Shown: piece after piece, positions 7,934 through 16,356 of the stretch
Layout: every line of letters starts with the position of its first letter
How positions within the stretch are numbered: position 1 is the first letter of the stretch
Assembly: GCA_025353305.1 (NCBI GenBank)
Contig: JANXQX010000115.1
Span: 1-41,452, forward strand
DNA length: 41,452 bases
Direction of reading: 5' to 3'
Origin: Holophagaceae bacterium
Lineage (GTDB): Bacteria; Acidobacteriota; Holophagae; Holophagales; Holophagaceae
The notes under the pieces: generated by a model
Database searches by the model: none
Told to the model about the DNA's origin: nothing
Seen by the model: the letters and a program-made list of their open reading frames with translations, nothing else
Position numbers and translations under genes: made by a program

Positions 7934-9484
7934 ATGAATAAAAACCACCTGCTGAAGTCCTGCCTCGTGGCAAGTCTTTCCATGGGTTTCTTGATGTTGG
8001 GTTGTACCAGCAACAAGACCACCGGGGAGAATCGAACCCCAACATCCCCGCCCGAACCCCCGGTGCCCACAGGTGCCAACGTGGTCATCCAGTGGAACAA
8101 TGCGGCCTTGCAGGCCATCCGCAATACCAAGCCGGGCCCCCCCATGACCGCCCGCGCCCTGGCCATCGTTCAGACCTGCGTCTTCGATGCCTGGGCTGCT
8201 TACGATCCCGTGGCCAATGGCACCCGTTTTGGAGGCGATCTCCGCCGTCCTGCTTCCGAACAATTGCCGGGCCGCAAGAGCAAGGCCATGAGCTTTGCCG
8301 CCTACCGCGCACTTGTGGACCTCTACCCTACCGAGAAAACAAGTTTTGATCTGCTGATGACCACCATGGGCTATGACCCCACGGACGTTTCCACGGATCG
8401 GACAACGCCCCAGGGAATCGGCAATGTGGTCGCCGCGGCAATATTGGCCCTGCGCCACGTGGACGGCTCCAACCAATCGGGCGATCTCAACCCCGGTGCA
8501 GGTGCGTATGCGGATTACACCGGTTATGCGCCCCTGAACCCCCCAACCGCGGTGACGGTCCCGACACCCCTTTCCGGGATCCCCTATCCGGCTCGTTGGC
8601 AACCCCTGACCTTTGTGAACAGCTCAGGCGCAACGGTGACACCCAAATTCATCGCGCCGCACTGGGGCAACGTGCTGCCCTTCGCCATGACCAACCCGGC
8701 TCAGTTTCGTCCAGTGCCGCCCCTGCCCTGGGGAGATCCGGCCCTCAAGACCCAGATCGACGAACTCATCACGATGCAGGCCAATCTAACGGACGCGCAG
8801 AAATGCATCGCCGAATACTGGGCGGACGGACCCAATTCCGAACTGCCTCCAGGACACTTCAATCTCTTCTGCCAATTCATCAGTGCCCGGGACCACCACA
8901 CCCTGGACGACGACGCCAAGATGTTCTTCGCGCTGACGAATGCGGTTCACGACGGCGGAATTGCCGCCTGGGATTCAAAGCGCTACTACGACTACGCGCG
9001 ACCTGTGACCATGATCCGCGCCATGTACAACGGCCAGACCATTCAAGCTTGGAAGGGTCCGGGGCTTGGCGTTGGTCCTATTGATGGTTCCGCCTGGAAA
9101 CCCTTCCAACCCGATTCCTTCCCCACGCCTCCTTTTCCGGAATACACATCTGGCCACAGCATTTTCAGTTCCGCAGGCGCTGAAGTACTTAGACGCTTCA
9201 CTGGCAGCGATGTTTTCGGCAGTTCCGTAACCATCAAGGCCCACTCATTGAAGGCTGAGCCCACTTCTCCGGCGGCGGATGTGACGCTTTCGTGGGCGAC
9301 CTTCAGCATTGCCGCCGATGAGGCCGCAATCTCGCGGCGCTACGGCGGAATCCATTTCCTGGATGGAGACACCCGCAGCCGCACCATGGGCCGGATGTGC
9401 GGAGCCCAGGCCTATGAAAAGGCCAAAAGCTTCTGGGAAGGCCGGGCAGTTCCCATGCTGATCGAGGGTGAAACATACAAGTAG
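7934..9484 (+). CDS. Vanadium-dependent haloperoxidase/PAP2-fold lipoprotein
   Basis: A 516-residue member of the vanadium haloperoxidase/acid phosphatase fold. The three vanadate/phosphate-binding blocks are visible: YYDYARPVTMIR (about residue 355), PEYTSGHSIFSSAG (about 400) and SRRYGGIHFLDGD (about 467). The N-terminus, with GFLMLGC, reads as a lipoprotein signal (Cys about residue 24) followed by a Pro/Thr-rich linker, so the enzyme is probably anchored on the outer side of a membrane. Whether it oxidises halides or only hydrolyses phosphate esters cannot be decided from motifs. The ATG at 7934 is chosen because AAGGAG ends 5 bp upstream; the frame is open back to 7883. A terminator follows. 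Confidence 0.88.
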   Translation: MNKNHLLKSCLVASLSMGFLMLGCTSNKTTGENRTPTSPPEPPVPTGANVVIQWNNAALQAIRNTKPGPPMTARALAIVQTCVFDAWAAYDPVANGTRFGGDLRRPASEQLPGRKSKAMSFAAYRALVDLYPTEKTSFDLLMTTMGYDPTDVSTDRTTPQGIGNVVAAAILALRHVDGSNQSGDLNPGAGAYADYTGYAPLNPPTAVTVPTPLSGIPYPARWQPLTFVNSSGATVTPKFIAPHWGNVLPFAMTNPAQFRPVPPLPWGDPALKTQIDELITMQANLTDAQKCIAEYWADGPNSELPPGHFNLFCQFISARDHHTLDDDAKMFFALTNAVHDGGIAAWDSKRYYDYARPVTMIRAMYNGQTIQAWKGPGLGVGPIDGSAWKPFQPDSFPTPPFPEYTSGHSIFSSAGAEVLRRFTGSDVFGSSVTIKAHSLKAEPTSPAADVTLSWATFSIAADEAAISRRYGGIHFLDGDTRSRTMGRMCGAQAYEKAKSFWEGRAVPMLIEGETYK

Positions 9485-9509
9485 TTTTTCGTCTATGGGT
9501 AACGAACCT

Positions 9510-9533
9510 AAGGGCGCCGCCAGGCGCCCTTTT
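9510..9533 (+). terminator. Rho-independent terminator after the haloperoxidase-like gene
   Basis: A 9-bp stem AAGGGCGCC/GGCGCCCTT with a 4-nt loop, running into a short T tract, 25 bp after the stop codon. The convergent acylase gene ends at 9582, so the hairpin sits between two converging transcripts. Confidence 0.85.
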
Positions 9534-9581
9534 GATTGGGCTCAGGATTATAGGAACGTCCTAAAGAATTCAGCTTCCAGA

Positions 9582-11849
9582 TCAATTCGGAAACAGCAAC
9601 CCGGATCCTCGCGCTTCCTGTTTGAGGCGTGTTTTCTGGCCGATGGGATCACCCTTGAGCCAGTCTTTCAACTGATCCTGGCGATGGCTGGAATTTAAAT
9701 GCCCGCTCACTCCCAGCGGGACCACGAGCGTGGTGGCGTCGGGATCGCCCCAATCCATGATGAAGCGCATGCTCTGGCCGAAGTCCGGCCTGGCCACGCG
9801 GACGGTGTGGTTGGCTCCGCCCTGGATGACGCGCGGCGCGTTGAACAGCCAACCCGGCACGCCACCGGCGCGGCCGACGGGATGCTGGATATCCAGGCGA
9901 TTGGATTCCCCCCAGTTCTTGGGGCCGGTCTCCATCTGTTTCCTGGTCTGGCGCGCGGCTTCGGACAAGGCTTCCTGTTTGTCGCCCAGGCCCCCTCGAG
10001 TCCAGGCATCCTGGTCCACTTTGAGCGCTTCCCGCAGCACCGAATCGCCCGTGTCTGAGTTGAAACTCTCTGCATCCCAACCCGTTCCACGGAGAACCCG
10101 GTTCAGCAGTTGCGCCCGGAAGTTTTTCTTCAGCAGGTCGGCTTCCAGAAATTTCCTTGAATCGGCATCGGCTGCACCATCCCAGCCCTGGAAGCGGGGC
10201 TGCCATTCGCCCCCCAGCAAAGGTGTGGCCAGGTTCATGAATTCGCGATGTTCAGGAGATGCGATGTCCATTTGGATGCGCTCGGCACCCCTGTGATCCA
10301 GCTTGCCGGCCGCTTCGATCAATTCCGCGATGCGCTTGGCCCTCACCGGACTGGCCCAGCGGGTGGCGACCGGATACGGAAAACCACTGCCCAGAATCCT
10401 TTGATTGGCGGTCACCAGATAGCCCTTCGCCGGGTCCAATACCCGCGGCATTTCCGCCTGGCTCACGAAACCCTGCCAATCGTTGCCGGGGTCATTGCCA
10501 TCCACGGGAAGGGAACCATCGTCACCTTTTTTCCGTATTGGTATTAAGCCTGTTGCCCGGTAGCCGATGTGGCCCTCGGCATCGGCGTAGACGATATTTT
10601 GCGCGGGACCCAGGAACCCGTCGCACGCGGCGTTGAAGCTGTCCCAGTCCGTGGCGCGTATCAGCTTCGTCATGGGCATCCGCAGATTCGCGGGATCCAA
10701 GGCAACCCATTTCAGGCTGTAGCCAGGGCGCACTTGCGGACCATGGGCTCCCAACGGCACGCGAAGCCGTTCTGCGGCGCGGCCTTTCACGGGGATGTCC
10801 TCGATGCGTTCTCCCTTCGGGTTTTCACGGTAAAGATCCTGAACGTCGGTGCCCAGATTCGTGAACCCCCAGGCGATGGCCTGATTGCGTCCCAGCGTGA
10901 TGCCCGGGAGAAATGGAGGTGCCACTCCCTCGACGAACCGCTCGCCGATCTCGATGCGCAAGGGCAGCCAGATGCCGGGGCTCGCCAGCCCCAGGTGGGG
11001 ATCATTCGCAAGGATCGGCTTCCCGCTCGCAGTGCGGCTTCCGCTCACCACCCAGGCGTTGGAGCCGATGGACGGGTCGCGCTCTCCAGCCATCGCACTT
11101 AGACCCAGTACGTCCTCGGGTATTCCCCGCAGCCTGGTCAGCTTCAACAGAGGCTGGGCCTGGAAGAGCAGCTCCGCGTCCAGTCTGGGCGCCTCGGCGT
11201 CAGGGATGATGAGCTGGTCCCAATCCGTCGCCACGGGCTGAATGGCGCGCCGCTGGGACTCCGGTAGAACCTTCAAGGCCTCGTTGCGCAGCTCCGCCCG
11301 CCAGGTGCTTGAAAGGTCTTCATGCAGGAGCAGCAAGCCCTTCAGGCAATCAGCGGGCGTCCAGGGCCGAGGCCTGATGCCGAGCAATTGGAATTCAATG
11401 CCCCAGCGATCAGAATGGCTTTGGATAAAGGCATTGACCCCATCTGAAAAAGCCTCCAGGGCTTCCCGTTCATCCTCAGGCAATCGCGGCAGGGCTGCAT
11501 CCGCGGCTTGATGAAAGCCATAGACACGATGGGTCCGGTCCAGCGGCAATGCCGCAGGGCCAAGCACTTCCGAGAGCAATCCATCCGCCGCGCGACGCTG
11601 CAATTCCATTTGAAAAAGTCGTTCCCGCGCCGCGAGGTAGCCTTGGACACGGAAGGCGTCCTGAAAGGAACCCGCCCGGATCGTGGCGACTCCACGCCCA
11701 TCGAAGGCCACCTGGACGCGATTGGCGAGACCATGAATCACAGGGACTGAACCATCCGGGAGCTGGCGCTGGAGCGTCCACCACGCCCAGAGAGCCCCAA
11801 GCCCCAAGGCCGCCCCAAGGACCAGTGCGATCCGTTTCAACCACTTCAT
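9582..11849 (-). CDS. Penicillin acylase family N-terminal-nucleophile amidohydrolase
   Basis: A 755-residue Ntn-hydrolase of the penicillin G acylase/acyl-homoserine-lactone acylase group, which cleaves amide bonds after self-processing. The N-terminal segment with ALVLGAALGLGALWAWW is a signal anchor or signal peptide. The alpha chain runs to about residue 262, and the processing site is G262-S263 in DPSIGSNAWVVSG, with Ser263 as new N-terminal nucleophile. Further beta-chain hallmarks are NDPHL, ITLGRNQAIAWGFTN and GPAQNIVYAD. The length matches the family. The ATG at 11849 is chosen because CGGAG lies 5 bp upstream; the frame is open to 11876. The substrate could be an N-acyl amide such as a signal or antibiotic, but this is not determinable. 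Confidence 0.93.
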   Translation of the reverse strand: MKWLKRIALVLGAALGLGALWAWWTLQRQLPDGSVPVIHGLANRVQVAFDGRGVATIRAGSFQDAFRVQGYLAARERLFQMELQRRAADGLLSEVLGPAALPLDRTHRVYGFHQAADAALPRLPEDEREALEAFSDGVNAFIQSHSDRWGIEFQLLGIRPRPWTPADCLKGLLLLHEDLSSTWRAELRNEALKVLPESQRRAIQPVATDWDQLIIPDAEAPRLDAELLFQAQPLLKLTRLRGIPEDVLGLSAMAGERDPSIGSNAWVVSGSRTASGKPILANDPHLGLASPGIWLPLRIEIGERFVEGVAPPFLPGITLGRNQAIAWGFTNLGTDVQDLYRENPKGERIEDIPVKGRAAERLRVPLGAHGPQVRPGYSLKWVALDPANLRMPMTKLIRATDWDSFNAACDGFLGPAQNIVYADAEGHIGYRATGLIPIRKKGDDGSLPVDGNDPGNDWQGFVSQAEMPRVLDPAKGYLVTANQRILGSGFPYPVATRWASPVRAKRIAELIEAAGKLDHRGAERIQMDIASPEHREFMNLATPLLGGEWQPRFQGWDGAADADSRKFLEADLLKKNFRAQLLNRVLRGTGWDAESFNSDTGDSVLREALKVDQDAWTRGGLGDKQEALSEAARQTRKQMETGPKNWGESNRLDIQHPVGRAGGVPGWLFNAPRVIQGGANHTVRVARPDFGQSMRFIMDWGDPDATTLVVPLGVSGHLNSSHRQDQLKDWLKGDPIGQKTRLKQEARGSGLLFPN

Positions 11850-11898
11850 GAATGCTCCGGTTTCACGCACTACCACAACGATTGCTTTGATGCAGTTT

Positions 11899-11951
11899 AG
11901 GGGCCGTTACGAAATAATCAGCGTTTTTCTGAATATTTTGTTACGGCCCCT
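11899..11951. repeat. 53-nt near-perfect palindrome (hairpin element)
   Basis: Two 23-nt arms (11899-11921 and 11929-11951) pair with 20 Watson-Crick pairs, one G-T and two mismatches around a 7-nt loop. The outer part is GC-rich (AGGGGCCGT) and the inner part AT-rich. It lies between the esterase stop and the acylase start on the minus strand. There is no T tract on the minus strand, so it is not an ordinary terminator. The core 11900-11950 is flanked by the trinucleotide TTA on both sides, as a miniature inserted element might be. This last reading is inference. Confidence 0.7.
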
Positions 11952-11954
11952 TAT

Positions 11955-11971
11955 GTCGGCCACAGGCCGAC
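11955..11971 (-). other. Small perfect hairpin after the esterase gene
   Basis: GTCGGCC-ACA-GGCCGAC, a perfect 7-bp stem with a 3-nt loop, starts 5 bp after the esterase stop codon on the minus strand. It may end or protect the esterase transcript, but lacks a T tract. Confidence 0.5.
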
Positions 11972-11976
11972 GCGCT

Positions 11977-12603
11977 TCAGCGTGGACCGGAGAGCATCGG
12001 CCCCAACTTCACCCAGAGATGCTCCGCCACCTTGCGGGCACCCTTCGCATTGGGATGGATTCCGTCCACCTGATTCAACCCCGGCTCCATGGCCACGCCT
12101 TCGAGCAGGAAAGGCACCAGCGGCACGTGGAACTCCATTGCGAGGCGCGGGTAAACCGCCGCGAAGCGTCCTTGAGCCTGGGGCCCGAAATTGTCGGGCA
12201 GGCGCAGTCCCGCCAGAAGCACACGGGAGCCCTCCTTCCGGGCACGGCGAAGGATCGCGCGCAGGTTCTTTTCGGTCTGCTCAGGCGGAATCCCCCGCAG
12301 GCCGTCATTGGCGCCCAGGGCCACCACCAGCACATCCACCTTCTGCTTGTAGAGCCAGTCGAGGCGCGCCAGTCCGCCAGCGGTGGTGTCGCCGGAAACG
12401 CCTGCATTCACCACCTTCCAGGGACTGTGCTGCGCCCTTAGCCGGGCCTCGATCAGGGATGGGTAGGCCTGATCCAACGGCAACCCCAGACCCGCCGTCA
12501 GACTGTCTCCCAGGAAGACGATGGTGCGACGGTCCTCTGAGGGAACGGAGGCGCCGTCCATGCAGGCGATAAGTGACAGGGAGAGGTTCAGCCAGGAGCG
12601 CAT
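11977..12603 (-). CDS. tesA: SGNH/GDSL arylesterase, TesA-like thioesterase/lysophospholipase
   Basis: A 208-residue SGNH hydrolase that cleaves ester or thioester bonds. The four blocks are complete: GDSLTAG with nucleophile Ser34, the block II glycine in GVSGDTTAGG, GAND with Asn99, and DGIHPN with Asp180 and His183. The N-terminal MRSWLNLSLSLIACMDG looks like a short signal peptide, implying a periplasmic location as in E. coli TesA. The gene is divergent from a ybbA-ybbP-like pair with 62 bp between starts, the same arrangement as E. coli tesA/ybbAP, which supports orthology. Substrates of TesA-type enzymes are broad, so the physiological one is unknown. Confidence 0.9.
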   Translation of the reverse strand: MRSWLNLSLSLIACMDGASVPSEDRRTIVFLGDSLTAGLGLPLDQAYPSLIEARLRAQHSPWKVVNAGVSGDTTAGGLARLDWLYKQKVDVLVVALGANDGLRGIPPEQTEKNLRAILRRARKEGSRVLLAGLRLPDNFGPQAQGRFAAVYPRLAMEFHVPLVPFLLEGVAMEPGLNQVDGIHPNAKGARKVAEHLWVKLGPMLSGPR

Positions 12604-12665
12604 GCAGAAAGAATCTCACGGCTGCTGTCCAGGATTCACGGAGCTGCTTCAGCTACCCTTGGGTC

Positions 12666-13337
12666 ATGATCCAACTGCGCGATGTGTCCCGGGTCTTCGA
12701 ATCCCCCTCAGGCGAATCTCTTACAGTGCTGGAAAAGCTATCCTGCTCCTTCGAGGCGGGCCTATCGGTGGCCATCGAAGGGCCTTCCGGCAGCGGCAAG
12801 AGCACCCTGCTTGGGCTGCTGGCGGGCCTGGACCAGCCCACGTCCGGGGAAGTGATCGTCGCGGGCCACACCCTTGGAACCCTAAGTGAAGCCGGGCTTT
12901 CCCGCTTCCGAGCCCAGAACCTGGGCTTCGTTTTCCAATCCTTCCATCTGCTCCAACATTTCTCCGCCCTGCAGAACGTCGTCATCGCAGCAGAGATCGC
13001 CGGGCTCGCCACTCCGCTGAAGGCCGCGCAGGAGGCGCTGGCGCGCGTGGGTCTTGAGCACCGAACCGATCACGTGCCGGGCCAGCTCAGCGGCGGCGAG
13101 TGCCAGCGGGTGGCCATCGCCCGGGCCATCGTGACCCGCCCCAAGATCCTGCTCTGCGACGAACCCACCGGCAGCCTGGACCGCGTGAACGCCTCGAAGG
13201 TGTTCGAGCTGCTGCTGTCGCTCCACAAGGGCCTGGGGACTACGCTCGTATTGGTGACCCATGACCCCCACCTGGCGGACCGGCTGGATCGTCAGGTGTT
13301 CCTTGAGGGCGGGCGCTTCGTGAACGGCGCGGCATGA
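12666..13337 (+). CDS. ybbA: ABC transporter ATP-binding protein, YbbA/LolD type
   Basis: ATPase subunit of a MacB/LolCDE-class ABC system (223 residues). Walker A GPSGSGKST is at residues 39-47, the signature LSGGECQR at 141-148 and Walker B ILLCDEP at 161-167. It is followed by the D-loop GSLD and the His-switch LVTHD. These systems usually use ATP to move lipids, lipoproteins or peptides by mechanotransmission rather than through a pore. The ATG at 12666 begins the conserved MIQLRDVSRVF; the frame is open further upstream, but that would run into the divergent promoter. The stop codon overlaps the permease start (ATGA), so translation is coupled. Confidence 0.93.
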   Translation: MIQLRDVSRVFESPSGESLTVLEKLSCSFEAGLSVAIEGPSGSGKSTLLGLLAGLDQPTSGEVIVAGHTLGTLSEAGLSRFRAQNLGFVFQSFHLLQHFSALQNVVIAAEIAGLATPLKAAQEALARVGLEHRTDHVPGQLSGGECQRVAIARAIVTRPKILLCDEPTGSLDRVNASKVFELLLSLHKGLGTTLVLVTHDPHLADRLDRQVFLEGGRFVNGAA

Positions 13338-15916
13338 CGAGGGTCTTTCTTTGGCGCATGGTGGGCCGGGAGCTGGACCGCCAGAAAGGGCGATTGCTGC
13401 TCATCGCCCTCTGCCTGTCCTTGGGCTTTGCCGCCTTCGCCGCCACCTATGGATTTTCCGCACGGGTACTGGGTGCCATCCATTCCGAAAGCCGGGCCAT
13501 CCTGGGAGGTGACGCCGCCCTGAATGCCACGGGCACGCTGCCTGAGGACCTGGAAGCCAAGGTCCGCGCCCTTCCGGAGGTGGATCGCGTCTGCCCGGTG
13601 TACGACTTCGCGACCATGGCTTCGGTCGAGGGCCTGCCGCCCAAGCTCGTGGAAGTGCGTGCTGCGGGTGATGGCTATCCGCTGGCAGGAGCCTTGGACA
13701 TTGCAGGCGGGCCAGTCCGGACCACCGCAGGCCGCCCTGCCCTGGACCACGGCGTATTTGTGGAAGGAATCCTGGCGCAGAATTTCAATCTCGCAGTGGC
13801 GGAATCCTCAGGTGCGAAATCCCAGCCACCACCTCAGCCTGTATCGCTGCGGATAGGCACCGGCGATCTGCCCATCCGGGGTATCGTGGCGAAAGATGAA
13901 GCCCGCCAGGCTTCGGCCTTTACGCTGGGGCCGCGCGTGCACATGGAACTGGACACAGCGCTATCTCTGGGCTTGCTGACCCAGCGCTCGCGGATGACCG
14001 GACGCCTGCTGATGACTCTGAAGCCCGGCGCGCAGATCGGAAGCCTCATGCCGAAGCTGCGGGCCCTGGCAGGGAAGGCAGGCCCGGCGGTGCGGGCCCA
14101 GAGTCACGAGGAGGCCAGCGGGGCCTTGGCCCGCCCCATCCGCAATCTCAACCGATTCATCCAGCAGCTGGGCCTGTTCACTTTGCTGCTGGCGTTGTTG
14201 GGCGCCTGGGCCATCCTGGCCGCCTTTCTGGATGGACGGCGACGGGACGCGGCCATTCTGCGCTGCCTGGGCGCGCCGCCAAACGCACCGGTGCTGATCT
14301 TCGGCGGCCTGACCCTGATCCTCCTCGGCATGGCCCTGGTCCTGGGTTTTGCCATGGGCTCGGCGGCTTCGGCCTTCATCCCACGGCTTCTCGGCGACAT
14401 CATCCCCGCTGCGGCTCAGCACGCCTCGGCCCAATGGCCACCCCTTGTCGAAACCCTGGCGGCCTTGGTGCTGGTACTGCTCCCCTCCCTGCCGCCTCTC
14501 TTGCGTCTTGGAAAGGTGAGGCCCCTGGAACTGCTCCGGGAAGCCACCATTCAGAAAGGGGACCGGACTCTGACCTGGCTCTGCGGCGGTTCAGCCCTGC
14601 TGGTGGCGGCCTGCCTGGTGCTGCGCAACGCGCCGAGCTTGACTGCTGGACTCGCAACCCTGGGGGGACTGGCCCTGCTCTTCGCGCTGCTCATGGGTGC
14701 CACACGGCTGTTGCTCCGGCTTTATGGCCGCTTTGCGTTGGGCATGCCCCTTGCTATGAAACTGGGCTTCGCACAGTTGGGCGCCAAGCCGGGCCTGACA
14801 TCACTCATGATGGCGGTAATGGGGTTGGCCATCTTCCTGACCCTCGCCACCTCTTTCATCAAGGACGACCTGGTGGGGCCGATCCTGAAACAGCGTGGCG
14901 CGGGCAACCGGCCCAACCTGTTCTTCATCGACGTCCAGCCGGATCAAAGCACGGCTCTGCAGGCCCAGCTCAAGCGCCTTTCAGGGCGCGAGCCTCTGGT
15001 GGCGCCCCTGGTGCGGGCCCGGCTCAAGGCCATCAATGGCCGGGTCATCCGCGAAGCGCCTTCGTCGGTGGATGGTAACGAAGAGCGGGCCCGCCGTGAA
15101 GGCTTCCGCACGCGGGAACAGAACCTGACCTACCGTACGGCGTTGGAGGAAGGCGAAACCTTGGTGGCGGGGCGTTTCTGGGACGATCCCAAATCGCCCC
15201 TCGCGGAGATTTCATTGGAGGAGTTCTTCGCTCAAAGCATCCAGGCCAAGCTTGGCGACGAGCTCACCTTCGATGTGCAGGGCCAGGAAATCCACGGCCA
15301 GGTCACGTCCTTGCGAAAAGTGATCTGGCAAACGATGCGCCCCAATTTCTTCATCGTCCTGCACCCATCCCTGCTGGAGGGAGCGCCCCGCCTGGATCTG
15401 GTGGCCCTCGAAGCCGAGGGCGAAGGCACCCGCGCACGCATCCAGACAGAGGTGGCCCGGGCCTTCCCCAACATCACTGTCATCGACATCACCGAAGTGG
15501 CCCGGAAAGTGGGGCGGATCCTGGATCTCATTTCGACCGTGGGCAGGGCCCTGGCCACGCTCATGCTGGCCTCTAGCCTGCTGGTGCTCGCCGCGAGCCT
15601 TTTGGCAGGCCGCCTGGGCCGCCAGCGTGATCTGGCCCTGTTGCGCACCCTCGGAGCCACCCATCATACGTTGCTGGGAAGTCTGCTCTGGGAGTTCCTG
15701 TTGCTGGGAGCCAGCGCTGCGCTTATTGCCGGCATCATGGCTCGGGTGCTTTCGGACCTCTATGCCAAAAAGGTGCTCGACTTGCCGGCCACATCGAATG
15801 CATGGGCCGCCCCGGTGCTTCTGCTGGTGGCGGCGCTGCTCACCGCATCGGTGGGCCTGTTGGGTTCCTGGAGGGCTTTGAACGCCAAGCCCTTGGATGT
15901 GCTGAGGTCCGAGTAG
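13334..15916 (+). CDS. ybbP: ABC transporter permease, FtsX-like (YbbP type)
   Basis: An 860-residue permease with duplicated FtsX/MacB-type membrane units. There is one N-terminal segment (about 16-38), a periplasmic MacB_PCD-like domain, a cluster of segments at about 275-505, a second large exterior domain (about 515-735), and three C-terminal segments (about 740-850). It is similar in size and layout to E. coli YbbP (about 800 residues). It overlaps ybbA by 4 bp and surely forms a complex with it. Co-location with the TesA-like esterase suggests handling of lipids or hydrophobic compounds in the envelope, but cargo is not established. The N-terminal RGRL/RRDAAILR motifs precede membrane segments as in FtsX proteins. 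Confidence 0.92.
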   Translation: MTRVFLWRMVGRELDRQKGRLLLIALCLSLGFAAFAATYGFSARVLGAIHSESRAILGGDAALNATGTLPEDLEAKVRALPEVDRVCPVYDFATMASVEGLPPKLVEVRAAGDGYPLAGALDIAGGPVRTTAGRPALDHGVFVEGILAQNFNLAVAESSGAKSQPPPQPVSLRIGTGDLPIRGIVAKDEARQASAFTLGPRVHMELDTALSLGLLTQRSRMTGRLLMTLKPGAQIGSLMPKLRALAGKAGPAVRAQSHEEASGALARPIRNLNRFIQQLGLFTLLLALLGAWAILAAFLDGRRRDAAILRCLGAPPNAPVLIFGGLTLILLGMALVLGFAMGSAASAFIPRLLGDIIPAAAQHASAQWPPLVETLAALVLVLLPSLPPLLRLGKVRPLELLREATIQKGDRTLTWLCGGSALLVAACLVLRNAPSLTAGLATLGGLALLFALLMGATRLLLRLYGRFALGMPLAMKLGFAQLGAKPGLTSLMMAVMGLAIFLTLATSFIKDDLVGPILKQRGAGNRPNLFFIDVQPDQSTALQAQLKRLSGREPLVAPLVRARLKAINGRVIREAPSSVDGNEERARREGFRTREQNLTYRTALEEGETLVAGRFWDDPKSPLAEISLEEFFAQSIQAKLGDELTFDVQGQEIHGQVTSLRKVIWQTMRPNFFIVLHPSLLEGAPRLDLVALEAEGEGTRARIQTEVARAFPNITVIDITEVARKVGRILDLISTVGRALATLMLASSLLVLAASLLAGRLGRQRDLALLRTLGATHHTLLGSLLWEFLLLGASAALIAGIMARVLSDLYAKKVLDLPATSNAWAAPVLLLVAALLTASVGLLGSWRALNAKPLDVLRSE

Positions 15917-15965
15917 CCAGAGCCAAGGTGCGCTGCGCCGGGCGCCCCTGCTAACATGGAGTTCC

Positions 15966-16010
15966 GCCCGGTGTGGCAACGCCCGTGAGTGTTGTGGTGC
16001 CGCGCCGGGC
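15966..16010 (+). promoter_or_regulatory. Stable hairpin in the ferredoxin leader
   Basis: A 13-bp stem (15966-15978 with 15998-16010, two G-U pairs, otherwise Watson-Crick) with a 19-nt loop lies 20 bp before the ferredoxin ATG. The 3' arm contains GCGCCGGGCGCC (16001-16012), also present at about 15935-15946, so the 5' arm could pair with either copy. This resembles an attenuator or RNA switch, but no known riboswitch consensus was recognised and there is no T tract. Confidence 0.5.
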
Positions 16011-16030
16011 GCCTTCCTGGCGAGACATCC

Positions 16031-16339
16031 ATGTTCACGGTTTCATTCAAGGGCAAGACCACGGGCGAAGCGCAGCTTGAACGCGAATTAAGCCTCCTGG
16101 CCATCGCCACCAAGTCCGACGTTGATCTCCATCACCGCTGCGGCGGCCATGCGCGCTGCGGCACCTGCATCGTCACCATCGAAAGTGGATCCGAAAATCT
16201 AAGCGAGCCGCTCTCCGCGGAAAAGCGCATCCTCACGATCCTCAAAGCCCAGCCCAACCAGCGCCTGGCCTGCCAGGCCTGGGCCCAGGGCGATGTCTGT
16301 TGTGTTGTGGGCGAAGAGGGGAAGGATCTCAGAAAGTAG
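16031..16339 (+). CDS. 2Fe-2S ferredoxin
   Basis: A small electron carrier of 102 residues with a beta-grasp ferredoxin fold. The four cluster cysteines are Cys37, Cys43, Cys46 and Cys81: C-x5-C-x2-C-x34-C, in the motif RCGGHARCGTC and later LACQAW. This spacing is closer to adrenodoxin-type than to plant-type ferredoxins (C-x4-C). Cys90 and Cys91 near the C-terminus are extra. The ATG at 16031 starts MFTVSFKGK; the frame is open to 15989 but that part would be translated from inside the hairpin leader. No redox partner is adjacent, so its role (Fe-S assembly, P450 or another reductase) is open. Confidence 0.87.
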   Translation: MFTVSFKGKTTGEAQLERELSLLAIATKSDVDLHHRCGGHARCGTCIVTIESGSENLSEPLSAEKRILTILKAQPNQRLACQAWAQGDVCCVVGEEGKDLRK

Positions 16340-16356
16340 ACGGGTCTAGGGCCTAA

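Noticed and set aside
15966..16010. Signal recognition particle RNA or a known riboswitch in the ferredoxin leader
   Set aside because: The conserved SRP RNA tetraloop region is absent, and no consensus of a riboswitch class I know fits; kept only as an unassigned hairpin.
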